Assembly (NCBI GenBank): GCA_017534815.1
Contig: JAFXVS010000002.1
Coordinates: 1 to 53,663, forward strand
Direction of reading: 5' to 3'
Length of the DNA stretch: 53,663 nucleotides
From: Bacteroidaceae bacterium
GTDB taxonomy: Bacteria > Bacteroidota > Bacteroidia > Bacteroidales > Bacteroidaceae
Under the pieces are notes generated by a model. It had not been told where the DNA came from. It saw only the letters and a list, made by a program, of their open reading frames with translations, and made no database searches. The position numbers and the translations under genes were made by a program. This document shows, in pieces, positions 41,864-50,170 of this stretch (the stretch's first letter is position 1; each line of letters opens with the position of its first letter).

Positions 41864-43404
41864 AAAAGTGTCTGAAACATATCTACCTCATCGCTTTCAT
41901 CACCGTTGCATACATCCTGTTGCCGGTGATGAATGCTGATTATCTGTACACCATCCAAGACCTCAACGTCTTCATCAGCGGACACACGTTCATGATGGAG
42001 ACCGTTCAATACGAGGGTGGATGGTTTTGTTGGGTAGCACGCTATCTCACCCAGTTCTTCTACTATCCTTGGTTGGGTAGCACTATACTGATTCTCTTCT
42101 GGGTGGCCATCTATTGGGTGACCATCTGGATGTTCGACATCAAGAACAAGTGGAGTTTCCTGGCATTGGTCATTCCAGCCATCTTGCTCTACCACCTGCT
42201 CGACTACGGCTATTGGATTTACTACGCCAAGTTGCCAGCATTGCCCTTTCAACCCAGCTTCATGGTCCTCACCTGTTTGCTGTTCACATGGGGAGTCTTG
42301 TATCTGACCCGTAGCCTCAAAATCAGTTGGAGGTTAAGGGGATTCATTGCTGTTTGTCTGTTAGGAGTCATCATTTACGTTAGCGACTTTCTATGGCCCT
42401 CCTCACCTTGGCATTACAACTACAGCTTCCGTCACTCCATCTTGACCACCTTGACTGACAAGAACTTTAAGCATGAGTTGAAGATGTATCGTGCATTGGA
42501 TGAGTTCCGATTTGAGGATGTGCTCAAAGAGATGCCTACGGATGAAGACGAGGCACCCACCAACTTGATGGTGCTCTATAAGAACATCGCCCTAATGCAT
42601 ACAGGGAAAATGGATAAGATGTTCGAAACCAACAACTGCGGCATTAAGCCAGAGACCAACGATTCGCTGAATATTCGCATTTCACAATTGGGCGCTCCTC
42701 TTGTCTATTATATGTTTGGCCACATGAACTACTCCTACCGTTGGGCAATGGAGAATTCCGTACAATACGGGCTGAGTTTCCGAAACTTGAAGATGATGAC
42801 CCGTACTGCCATCTTCAACAAAGAGTTCGAGGTGGCAGCTAAGTACATCGCTATGCTCAAGACCAGTCCCTTTCACAGGAAGTGGGCACAGGAACATGAG
42901 GCATGGATGATGAACAGTACCAATTTCTTCCAAAGCCAAGAGTGCCAGACTATTGCACCGCTGCTCAACGATGAGAAGAATGTGCTGGATGGCGACAACG
43001 GACTATGTGAGCAATTCCTTCTGGATTATTACTCAAACCTGGATCGTACGAACACCCCGCTGTTAGAGGATATCACGATGTGCATGTCACTTTGGGCGAA
43101 GAATTACTATGCCTTCTGCATCCACTTCTATGACTACGTACAGAGCAATCCCAGCCGTTCCATTCCCAAACTCTATCAGGAGGGAGCCATCCTGCTTGGT
43201 CGTGCAGAGGAATCCCCCATCACATTGGACGGATTCCGCTTTGATGACATCGTGGCTGACAAATTCAACGGTTTCGTGCAGGAGTACAACAGCCTTCAAT
43301 ATGAGGGCGTGGACGAACAAGAGATTGCCAATCGTCTGAAACCTCTCTACGGCAACACCTACTGGTGGTACTACTATTTCTACAACGACTTCAATATTTA
43401 CTGA
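41860..43404 (+). CDS. DUF6057 family membrane protein, paralogue 2
   Basis: This 514-aa protein starts at an ATGA overlap with the lipoprotein gene, indicating translational coupling. It has about six to eight membrane helices in the first 180 residues and the same soluble half as paralogue 1. Shared landmarks are ELKMYRALDEFRFEDVLKEM, VLDGDNGLCEQFLLDYYS and YGNTYWWYYYFYNDFNIY. It lacks the long hydrophilic N-terminus and has a shorter membrane part. Function unknown; close coupling to the heme lipoprotein suggests a complex. Confidence 0.8.
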   Translation: MKKCLKHIYLIAFITVAYILLPVMNADYLYTIQDLNVFISGHTFMMETVQYEGGWFCWVARYLTQFFYYPWLGSTILILFWVAIYWVTIWMFDIKNKWSFLALVIPAILLYHLLDYGYWIYYAKLPALPFQPSFMVLTCLLFTWGVLYLTRSLKISWRLRGFIAVCLLGVIIYVSDFLWPSSPWHYNYSFRHSILTTLTDKNFKHELKMYRALDEFRFEDVLKEMPTDEDEAPTNLMVLYKNIALMHTGKMDKMFETNNCGIKPETNDSLNIRISQLGAPLVYYMFGHMNYSYRWAMENSVQYGLSFRNLKMMTRTAIFNKEFEVAAKYIAMLKTSPFHRKWAQEHEAWMMNSTNFFQSQECQTIAPLLNDEKNVLDGDNGLCEQFLLDYYSNLDRTNTPLLEDITMCMSLWAKNYYAFCIHFYDYVQSNPSRSIPKLYQEGAILLGRAEESPITLDGFRFDDIVADKFNGFVQEYNSLQYEGVDEQEIANRLKPLYGNTYWWYYYFYNDFNIY

Positions 43405-43423
43405 TTCACTCAACAACCGACAC

Positions 43424-45595
43424 ATGAGACAATTGATCACTTTTGCCTTGTTGATATCTGCGACACTAAGCACCTATGCACAAGGCACTATCGATGACTA
43501 TAAGAGAGCATTTTCCACTGGCACACGCCATTCCTGGAAAATGACCCACGGGAGTATCAACGTACATCGTTCCTTCAATGGACCAGAGAACCAGTTCATC
43601 TACTCCACCTACAATGGCGACAGCACTGTGTGGTACAAGGTCGATGCCCTGACTGGTGCCAAGGAACCGACCACCAACCCTACACTCAATCGTCCTCGTA
43701 GCAGTCGAGGAGGACTGCAGGGCGATGGCTATCACCACTGGATGGAAGTGCGCGACGAGAAGGACGGACGTGCCGAGAGTCCTGTGGAAAAAGGCACCAT
43801 CATGATTCATCGCAACTACAACCTTTATCTTCAGAAAGCAGAAGACAAAGATAATGCCATCCAAGTCACTTTCGATGGTGTTGACACCTGCTACTACTCC
43901 TCATGGGGACGATGGTCGAAGGACGGCAAGTACTATGCAACTGTGCTCATCAAGCCAGCGCCCAAGCACTATGTGACCTACACACAGTCCTCACCTGCCA
44001 ATCAGGTGCAGCCCATCTACACGCAGTTGGAGTATGCCAAACCAGGCGACTCCCTCAATTACCGCATTCCTGTAGTGGTCGATGTCGAGAACAAGAAGAC
44101 TATCTATCCGAAGAGCACGGAACTCTTCGCCTCGCAATACCAGGTCACAGCACCAGATTGGGATGAGGGCGACAAGACCCTCACCTTCGAGTTCAATGAA
44201 CGTGGTCACAAGACCTATCGCGTACTGGAAATGGATCTCGAGGGCAATGTCCGAACCCTCATCGAAGAAAAGAATGACAAGTATGTTGCCTACTCACGCA
44301 ATCTGCGACGCGACCTCGATGCCTACCACATCCTATGGAAGAGTGATCGTGACGGCCATGCCCACCTATATCTCTATGATAGGAAGAAGGGGAAACTCAC
44401 CCAAGTGACTAAGGGCGACTATTGGGTGCGCGACGTGATTGACACAGAGATGGACGAGAAAGGCAAGGGACACATCATCTTCTCTGCCAACGGACGCAAT
44501 TGCAAGAACATGGGCAAGATTGTCTCCAGCTTCGACGGCAAGATTCCAGAGCAAGATCCATACAACATCCACTATTACCGCATCGATCTCGACGGAAAGA
44601 ACCTCGTTGACCTGACCCCTGAGCCAGCCAACCATGAGGCCACTTTCAGCCACCAATGTGAAACCTCCTTCATCGACACTTATTCCACCATCGACCAGGC
44701 ACCCATCACGGTACTGCGCTCCTCCATCGATGGACACGTCATCTCCACCCTCGAGACCGCCAACATCAGCAAGCTGGAGGCGACAGGATGGAAGGCACCC
44801 GAAGTGTTTGTTGCTCCTGGACGTGACGGCAAGACCGACATGTGGGGACTCATCCAGCGTCCTTCCAACTTTGACCCTAACAAGAAATATCCCGTCATCG
44901 AGTACATCTACTCCGGTCCTGGCGACCAGTACGTGCCCAAGAAATTCACCCCTTGGCTTTACTACCTGCAGGATGTGGCAGAACTCGGATTCATCGTCGT
45001 GCAGCTCGATGGCATGTCCACCTCCTTCCGTAACCTCGATTTCGAGCAAGTCTGCCACAAGAACCTTAAGGATGCAGGTTTCCCTGACCGCATCGAATGG
45101 ATCAAGGCTGCTGCAGAGAAATACCCCTACATGGATCTTGACCGTATGGGCATCTACGGATGTTCTGCAGGAGGACAGGAAGCCCTCGGCGCCCTACTCT
45201 TTCATGGTGATTTCTACAAAGCCGCCTATGCTGCCTGCGGATGTCACGACAACCGCATGGACAAGATTTGGTGGAATGAGCAATGGATGGGTTGGCCTGT
45301 TGACAGTAGCTACATTGCTTGCTCCAACGTCGAATATGCCAAGAATCTGAAGGGGAAACTCATGCTCCTCGTGGGTGAGCAGGACGACAACGTCGATCCC
45401 TCCTCCACCTATCAGGTTGTCAACGCCCTCATCAAAGCCAACAAGGACTTTGAGTTCATCCTCATCCCTGGTGCCCACCACACCATGGGCGACAACTACG
45501 GCGAACACAAACGCGCAGACTTCTTCGTGAAGAACCTCTTAGGCGTCGATCCACCTGCATGGGAAGATCTTGAGCAAAAAGAGAGTAAGCAGTAA
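43424..45595 (+). CDS. S9-family prolyl oligopeptidase (DPP-IV type), exported
   Basis: This 723-aa serine peptidase has a signal peptide (MRQLITFALLISATLSTYAQ). An N-terminal beta-propeller (SSWGRWSKDGKYYATVLIKP) and a C-terminal alpha/beta hydrolase domain follow. The nucleophile motif is GCSAGG at 579-584 (S581), the acid lies in EQDDNVD (D654 by position), and the base is H685 or H686 in PGAHHTMG. DPP-IV-type enzymes release N-terminal dipeptides, often X-Pro, in the periplasm. It is the last gene of the DUF6057 operon, 19 bp after paralogue 2. A bidirectional terminator follows. Confidence 0.9.
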   Translation: MRQLITFALLISATLSTYAQGTIDDYKRAFSTGTRHSWKMTHGSINVHRSFNGPENQFIYSTYNGDSTVWYKVDALTGAKEPTTNPTLNRPRSSRGGLQGDGYHHWMEVRDEKDGRAESPVEKGTIMIHRNYNLYLQKAEDKDNAIQVTFDGVDTCYYSSWGRWSKDGKYYATVLIKPAPKHYVTYTQSSPANQVQPIYTQLEYAKPGDSLNYRIPVVVDVENKKTIYPKSTELFASQYQVTAPDWDEGDKTLTFEFNERGHKTYRVLEMDLEGNVRTLIEEKNDKYVAYSRNLRRDLDAYHILWKSDRDGHAHLYLYDRKKGKLTQVTKGDYWVRDVIDTEMDEKGKGHIIFSANGRNCKNMGKIVSSFDGKIPEQDPYNIHYYRIDLDGKNLVDLTPEPANHEATFSHQCETSFIDTYSTIDQAPITVLRSSIDGHVISTLETANISKLEATGWKAPEVFVAPGRDGKTDMWGLIQRPSNFDPNKKYPVIEYIYSGPGDQYVPKKFTPWLYYLQDVAELGFIVVQLDGMSTSFRNLDFEQVCHKNLKDAGFPDRIEWIKAAAEKYPYMDLDRMGIYGCSAGGQEALGALLFHGDFYKAAYAACGCHDNRMDKIWWNEQWMGWPVDSSYIACSNVEYAKNLKGKLMLLVGEQDDNVDPSSTYQVVNALIKANKDFEFILIPGAHHTMGDNYGEHKRADFFVKNLLGVDPPAWEDLEQKESKQ

Positions 45596-45617
45596 AACTT
45601 AAAAATAGCATCAAGAA

Positions 45618-45659
45618 AAGACGTCCAGGAAAGAAGCAGAGTTCAATCCTGGACGTCTT
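45618..45659. terminator. Bidirectional terminator after the S9 peptidase
   Basis: AAGACGTCCAGGA pairs perfectly with TCCTGGACGTCTT over a 16-nt loop. Confidence 0.75.
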
Positions 45660-45687
45660 GGTATAAAAGAAAATGTTTCTTTCTGTG

Positions 45688-46131
45688 TCATTGCAGAGAG
45701 GCTGTAGCAACGTACTTCTTCATCACGCGCTGGTAGTAACCCTCTGTGCGAGCCTTGCGCGTCATGCACTTGAGGTCGCCTGAATTCCAGAGGCGGATGG
45801 CACGCTCCATGTTGCCATCAGGATTGTAAAATTCCTGATAGTCAATGAACATGTCGATGCTCTTCTGCTTGTCATAACGGTCTGCGTAAGTGTACTTCTT
45901 GTATCCAACGATACGATTGCACTCGCGCACGAGAATTTCGGAAATCTGCAGATAACCGACGTAGAGTCCATTCTTCGATACGACGTTGGGCTGTCCCTGA
46001 CTCTCTACCATCGCAATGGCGTTGATAACTGCCCCCCATTTCTTCTGAAGGTCTATCTTGGGTGCTTCAGCTGTTTGCGCAACAGCGTTTAGCGACAGAA
46101 CCATCAGTGCGAATACCAATAATTTCTTCAT
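45688..46131 (-). CDS. Secreted lysozyme-like / lytic transglycosylase-like protein
   Basis: This 147-aa precursor starts at ATG 46131 (MKKLLVFALMVLSLNAVAQ signal peptide); 12 upstream in-frame codons lie outside the likely transcript. INAIAMVESQGQPNVVSKNG with E43 resembles the catalytic Glu segment (hESxxNP.a.S..G) of SLT/lysozyme-like folds. GYLQISEILVRECNRI resembles the following GxxQh region. RAIRLWNSG near the end fits the family. It would cut peptidoglycan in the periplasm; activity is inferred. The promoter is TACCTTTG at 46165-46172. Confidence 0.75.
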   Translation of the reverse strand: MKKLLVFALMVLSLNAVAQTAEAPKIDLQKKWGAVINAIAMVESQGQPNVVSKNGLYVGYLQISEILVRECNRIVGYKKYTYADRYDKQKSIDMFIDYQEFYNPDGNMERAIRLWNSGDLKCMTRKARTEGYYQRVMKKYVATASLQ

Positions 46132-46164
46132 ACAATTCTTACCTTTAGTTCCTATAAATCGGTG

Positions 46165-46172
46165 CAAAGGTA
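46165..46172 (-). promoter_or_regulatory. Promoter element of the lysozyme-like gene
   Basis: The minus strand reads TACCTTTG, 34 bp upstream of the start codon. Confidence 0.55.
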
Positions 46173-46199
46173 AGGCTTTTGATCATAACGACCAAAATA

Positions 46200-46251
46200 A
46201 ATATGCTAAATAACACATTTTTACATAGAAAAAGATGCTATTTAGCATATT
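46200..46251. repeat. Perfect 13-bp AT-rich inverted repeat
   Basis: AATATGCTAAATA (46200-46212) and TATTTAGCATATT (46239-46251) with 26 bp between, just upstream of the lysozyme-like promoter and downstream of lepA. It may be an operator pair or a weak terminator of lepA. Confidence 0.6.
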
Positions 46252-46277
46252 TTAGCGTTTCAGAGCACGGATTAGGG

Positions 46278-48086
46278 TCAATCGTCATCCAATTTCAGTA
46301 CAGCCAAGAATGCCTTCTGAGGTACGCTGACGTTGCCGATTTGCTTCATGCGCTTCTTGCCTCGCTTCTGCTTCTCAAGGAGTTTACGTTTGCGTGACAC
46401 GTCACCTCCGTAGCACTTGGCAAGCACATCTTTGCGCACCTGCTTCACAGTCTCACGCGCCACAATCTTTCCACCGATGGCGGCTTGGATAGCGATATCA
46501 AACTGCTGACGAGGCAGAAGTTCCTTCAGACGTTCACACATGCGACGGCCAAGAGTTACGGCATTATCGACATGAGTCAACGTGGAGAGTGCATCAACAG
46601 ACTCTCCGTTCAGAAGGATGTCAAGTTTCACCAACTTGCTCTCGCGGAAACCTGCGGGATGATAGTCGAAAGAGGCATAACCACGAGAAACGCTCTTCAG
46701 TTTGTCGTAAAAGTCTATCACGATTTCGCCCAGCGGCATCAAGAACTCTATCTCCACACGATTGCCTGCGATGAAGTCCTGCTTCACCAGTTCAGCGCGC
46801 TTGCTCAGACAGAGTGTCATGATGGGACCGATGTAATTAGCGGTGGTGATGACGGTAGAACGGATATAGGGTTCCTCCACATGATCGATGAGCGTGGGGT
46901 CAGGCATACCACTGGGGTTATGTACCTCCTGCGCACCACCCTGCTTGTCATACACCATATAACTAACGTTAGGCACAGTGGTGATGACATCCATGTCGAA
47001 TTCTCTGTCCAGTCGTTCCTGTACGATTTCCATGTGGAGCAGTCCGAGAAATCCGCAACGGAATCCAAAGCCGAGTGCGGCAGAACTCTCGTGCTGGAAC
47101 GTCAGCGAAGCATCATTCAGCTGGAGTTTCTCCAACGACGTACGCAGGTTTTCATAATCTTCCGTCTCAATTGGATAGATACCAGCGAACACCATTGGCT
47201 TCACCTCCTGGAATCCCTTGATGGCCTCTGTGGTGGGGTTACTGAGCGAAGTGATGGTATCACCCACTTTCACTTCTGTAGCCTGCTTGATGCCAGTCAC
47301 GATGTAGCCCACATCACCAGTACGGAGCTCCTTCTTGGGCACCATGTCCATCTTCAGCGTGCCAATCTCCTCTGCCAGATATTCCTTTTTTGTATTGATG
47401 AAGCGCACCTTTTCCCCTGGACGCATCACGCCATTGACGATCTTGAAGTATGCAATGACACCTCGATAGGAATTGAACACGGAGTCGAAGATGAGCGCTT
47501 GCAGAGGAGCCTCTTCATTGCCTACAGGATGGGGCACACGCTCCACCACAGCGTTGAGGATGTCCCCCACTCCCTCACCTGTCTTGCCGCTGGCATAGAT
47601 AATGTCCTCCAAGTCACAGCCGATGAGGTCGATGATTTCATCAGCCACCTCCTCTGGCATAGCGTTGGGCATATCAATCTTGTTGATGACAGGGATGATT
47701 TCAAGGTCATGGTCGATGGCCATGTATAGATTAGAGATGGTCTGCGCCTGCACACCTTGCGTGGCATCTACCACCAGAAGCGCCCCCTCGCAGGCTGCGA
47801 TGGAACGGCTCACTTCGTAAGAAAAATCGACGTGTCCCGGCGTGTCAATCAGGTTCAAGACGAACTTCTGTCCCTTGAACTCTTCCTTGTCACCGTCGTA
47901 CGTGTGCTCCATCTGGATGGCGTGGCTCTTGATGGTGATGCCACGTTCCTGCTCCAGATCCATATCATCAAGCATCTGGCCTTGGGTGATCTCGATGGTC
48001 TTGGTCTTCTCCAAGAGTCGGTCAGCCAAGGTCGATTTACCATGGTCGATATGTGCGATGATACAAAAATTCCTGATATTCTTCAT
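46278..48086 (-). CDS. lepA: Elongation factor 4 (LepA), ribosome-associated GTPase
   Basis: This 602-aa translational GTPase acts on the ribosome during elongation or initiation stress. GTPase motifs are complete: AHIDHGKS at 11-18, RGITI at 48-52, DTPGH at 81-85 and NKID at 135-138. The LepA-specific C-terminal domain is present ([20 protein letters not shown], and [19 protein letters not shown]). I chose the ATG at 48086, which gives the family's usual length; 30 further in-frame codons overlap the upstream small lipoprotein gene. It lies 22 bp after that gene. Confidence 0.96.
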   Translation of the reverse strand: MKNIRNFCIIAHIDHGKSTLADRLLEKTKTIEITQGQMLDDMDLEQERGITIKSHAIQMEHTYDGDKEEFKGQKFVLNLIDTPGHVDFSYEVSRSIAACEGALLVVDATQGVQAQTISNLYMAIDHDLEIIPVINKIDMPNAMPEEVADEIIDLIGCDLEDIIYASGKTGEGVGDILNAVVERVPHPVGNEEAPLQALIFDSVFNSYRGVIAYFKIVNGVMRPGEKVRFINTKKEYLAEEIGTLKMDMVPKKELRTGDVGYIVTGIKQATEVKVGDTITSLSNPTTEAIKGFQEVKPMVFAGIYPIETEDYENLRTSLEKLQLNDASLTFQHESSAALGFGFRCGFLGLLHMEIVQERLDREFDMDVITTVPNVSYMVYDKQGGAQEVHNPSGMPDPTLIDHVEEPYIRSTVITTANYIGPIMTLCLSKRAELVKQDFIAGNRVEIEFLMPLGEIVIDFYDKLKSVSRGYASFDYHPAGFRESKLVKLDILLNGESVDALSTLTHVDNAVTLGRRMCERLKELLPRQQFDIAIQAAIGGKIVARETVKQVRKDVLAKCYGGDVSRKRKLLEKQKRGKKRMKQIGNVSVPQKAFLAVLKLDDD

Positions 48087-48108
48087 GTTCACAGCGTCAC
48101 TCCCCACT

Positions 48109-48345
48109 CTATTCAGCACCTTCCTCTGCAGACTCATCAATAGCCTGCAACTCATCCGTGAGAGCCAGCGAGTCATCCTCGCTCACGCTTAATGAATCAA
48201 TCGAATCAGCCAATTCCTCTGCCGAATAATGGCGTTCTGGCATTGGACCATAGCACGAAGCCAATGTGATGGGGGCGGTGAAGCCCAACAGGGTGAGCAG
48301 CACAGCGCACACCTTGCTCACGCATTTGTAAATATTCTTCTTCAT
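48109..48345 (-). CDS. Small lipoprotein
   Basis: This 78-aa product has a signal sequence and a cysteine in [14 protein letters not shown]. The YGPxP stretch right after the Cys recalls the tiny lipoproteins that accompany radical-SAM genes in Bacteroidetes, but no radical-SAM gene is nearby, so that link is weak. The rest is acidic and Ser-rich ([20 protein letters not shown]). It leads lepA with a 22-bp gap and has the promoter TACCTTTG at 48381-48388. Confidence 0.65.
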   Translation of the reverse strand: MKKNIYKCVSKVCAVLLTLLGFTAPITLASCYGPMPERHYSAEELADSIDSLSVSEDDSLALTDELQAIDESAEEGAE

Positions 48346-48380
48346 AATCGCGAAAATGATGTTTGAAGGTTTAAGTGTTG

Positions 48381-48388
48381 CAAAGGTA
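48381..48388 (-). promoter_or_regulatory. Promoter element of the lipoprotein-lepA unit
   Basis: The minus strand reads TACCTTTG, 36 bp before the start codon. Confidence 0.55.
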
Positions 48389-48460
48389 GCACAAAAAATC
48401 GGTTAAACGAACAAAAAGGGAAACTTTTTTTACATTTGAGTGAAAGATTTTAAAAAGAAA

Positions 48461-48493
48461 AATGCGTTGTTCGCATGGAACGACGCATTTTTA
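48461..48493 (-). terminator. Terminator after the DUF2582 gene
   Basis: AAATGCGTTGTTC and GAACGACGCATTT pair closely; the minus-strand read-out is followed by a T-rich tract. Confidence 0.7.
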
Positions 48494-48532
48494 TAGTTTG
48501 TAGCACTATTACTTGAGAGTGTCTCTACGGGA

Positions 48533-48745
48533 TTACTTCAAAGAGTAAGCGTATGGATCTTTCTCGTCGCCAGTTTCAACTGCGCTGACTTTGTCCTCGC
48601 GGAGCAACCAACCAAGACCGAGGTTGAAATCCTTCTCAGCAAGCTTAGTAGCTTTCTTAATCTGCTTGAATGACTGTGCTGCCTCTGCTGCTGCAAGAGC
48701 GTTCCAAATGAGACCAGCAATGTTTCCTGCTTTTTCCTGTAACAT
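48533..48745 (-). CDS. Winged-helix DUF2582 protein
   Basis: This 70-aa protein matches DUF2582. AGNIAGLIWNALAAAEAAQS and IKKATKLAEKDFNLGLGWLL cover the compact winged helix-turn-helix, and REDKV follows as in the family. The family is widespread in Bacteroidetes and of unknown target; nucleic-acid binding is inferred from the fold. It stands alone behind TAACTTTG at 48822-48829 and before a strong terminator. Confidence 0.85.
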   Translation of the reverse strand: MLQEKAGNIAGLIWNALAAAEAAQSFKQIKKATKLAEKDFNLGLGWLLREDKVSAVETGDEKDPYAYSLK

Positions 48746-48821
48746 AATCTTTTTTACCTTTATTTGTTGAACTTATTTTGAGATTGAGGAGAAATCGTTA
48801 GGATTCCTTTCAAATCCGATG

Positions 48822-48829
48822 CAAAGTTA
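48822..48829 (-). promoter_or_regulatory. Promoter element of the DUF2582 gene
   Basis: The minus strand reads TAACTTTG. Confidence 0.5.
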
Positions 48830-48995
48830 CAACCTTTTAGCGAAAAAACCTTACAAATACAACAAAAAGTGCTAAAAAATCGATAATTCGGATATTTTTG
48901 CTGAAAACAACGAGGTTTGGAGTCAAAATGGACTGTGTGCGCACACAATCGGGCATTCTGAAACATTCACCCGCTCACTCTGGAACCTTCTCCAG

Positions 48996-49397
48996 TCATT
49001 GATAATCCTTTTTCGTGAAGTGGTACTCAACGATTTTCTCGCCAGTCATTGCATCGCGATAGATGTAGCTGAAACTCACGCCTGCTTCCCTGTGTTGGGT
49101 CAGTTCGATGGAGTTGCGAAGATTGGAAAGATTCATATCACCCAATTCTCCCAGCTTGTTCATCAATTCACTCCTGCTTTCTTCATTCAGATTGAGCGTG
49201 TAGTACATTCTCAACTCGCCTTCACCGTCTTTCTTGAAGGCGATGCTGTCCAAGGTTGTGAATGAATCCATCACCCGAGGACAGTTCGTCTCCGTAAATT
49301 CTTTTGCTTCACGTTCAAAGAAATCGGCCTTGCGTTCCTGACAAGATGTGAACACCAGAAGCGACACCAACAACAATATAGATATACGCGCGTACAT
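48996..49397 (-). CDS. Hypothetical lipoprotein downstream of yebC
   Basis: This 133-aa product has a signal peptide and lipobox (LLVFTSC, then QERKADFFE). The mature part is polar, with MDSFTTLDSIAFKKDGEGEL and AGVSFSYIYRDAMTGEKIVE. No family is recognised. It begins 12 bp after yebC and is the third gene of the pheT-yebC unit. No terminator-like hairpin with a T run was seen after it. Confidence 0.7.
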   Translation of the reverse strand: MYARISILLLVSLLVFTSCQERKADFFEREAKEFTETNCPRVMDSFTTLDSIAFKKDGEGELRMYYTLNLNEESRSELMNKLGELGDMNLSNLRNSIELTQHREAGVSFSYIYRDAMTGEKIVEYHFTKKDYQ

Positions 49398-49409
49398 ATA
49401 TATTATTGG

Positions 49410-50141
49410 TTACTTCATGTTCGTGTACACGTTCTGCACATCGTCGAACTCTTCCAGACGCTCCACCATCTTCTCAATGGTCTCACGCTGCTCGTCCGTC
49501 ACATCCTTCAGGTCGTTGGGCACATAGGTGAACTCTGCACCTGTGATCTCGTAGCCGTTGTCCTCGAGGTACTTCTGAATCTGAGCGAACGACTTGGGGT
49601 CGCCATAGATGGTGATGGTCGTTTCGTCCTTCTCCTCGTCGTACTCCTCATCATACTCGTCGTTCACGCCAAACTCAATGGCTTCCAAGATGAACTCGTC
49701 CATGTCCATATCATCCTTCTTCTTGAAGGTGAACTGGCTGTAGTGGTCGAAGAGGAAGGAAAGGGAACCGGTCGTACCCATATTGCCACTGAACTTGTTG
49801 AAGACAGAACGGACGTCAGCCACCGTACGGGTGGTGTTGTCGGTCAAAGTGTCCACAAACACAGCCACTCCGTGAGGGCCATATCCTTCGTAAGTCACGC
49901 TCTTCCAAGCAGACTTGTCCTTGCCAATGGCGTTCTTGATGGCACGGTCGATGTTGTCCTTTGGCATGTTCTCGTGACGGCAAGTCGCGATGACAGCACG
50001 AAGGTGTGCGTTGTTGTCCGGGTCAGGACCACCTTCAGCCACAGCGATGGCAAGCTGCTTGCCAAGACGTGTGAAAGTCTTTGCCATGTTACCCCATCTT
50101 TTCAGTTTTCTCGCTTTACGGAATTCAAATGCTCTTCCCAT
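49410..50141 (-). CDS. yebC: YebC/PmpR (TACO1) family protein
   Basis: This 243-aa cytosolic protein is from a family first called transcriptional regulators and now also linked to translation of difficult peptide stretches. The start MGRAFEFRKARKLKRWGNMA is the Bacteroidetes version of the usual MAGHSKW. It is followed by NAHLRAVIATCRHENMPKDN, SVTYEGYGPHGVAVFVDTLT, NMGTTGSLSFLFD and an acidic insert (NDEYDEEYDEEKDE). The length is normal. It lies 29 bp after pheT. Confidence 0.95.
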   Translation of the reverse strand: MGRAFEFRKARKLKRWGNMAKTFTRLGKQLAIAVAEGGPDPDNNAHLRAVIATCRHENMPKDNIDRAIKNAIGKDKSAWKSVTYEGYGPHGVAVFVDTLTDNTTRTVADVRSVFNKFSGNMGTTGSLSFLFDHYSQFTFKKKDDMDMDEFILEAIEFGVNDEYDEEYDEEKDETTITIYGDPKSFAQIQKYLEDNGYEITGAEFTYVPNDLKDVTDEQRETIEKMVERLEEFDDVQNVYTNMK

Positions 50142-50170
50142 AATCTTATTTTTATTTTGTTTTGTAATTC

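Noticed and set aside
46485-47729. 414-codon plus-strand ORF opposite lepA
   Set aside because: Long antisense frames arise from the codon bias of the true gene. LepA motifs are complete on the other strand and the antisense product resembles no family.
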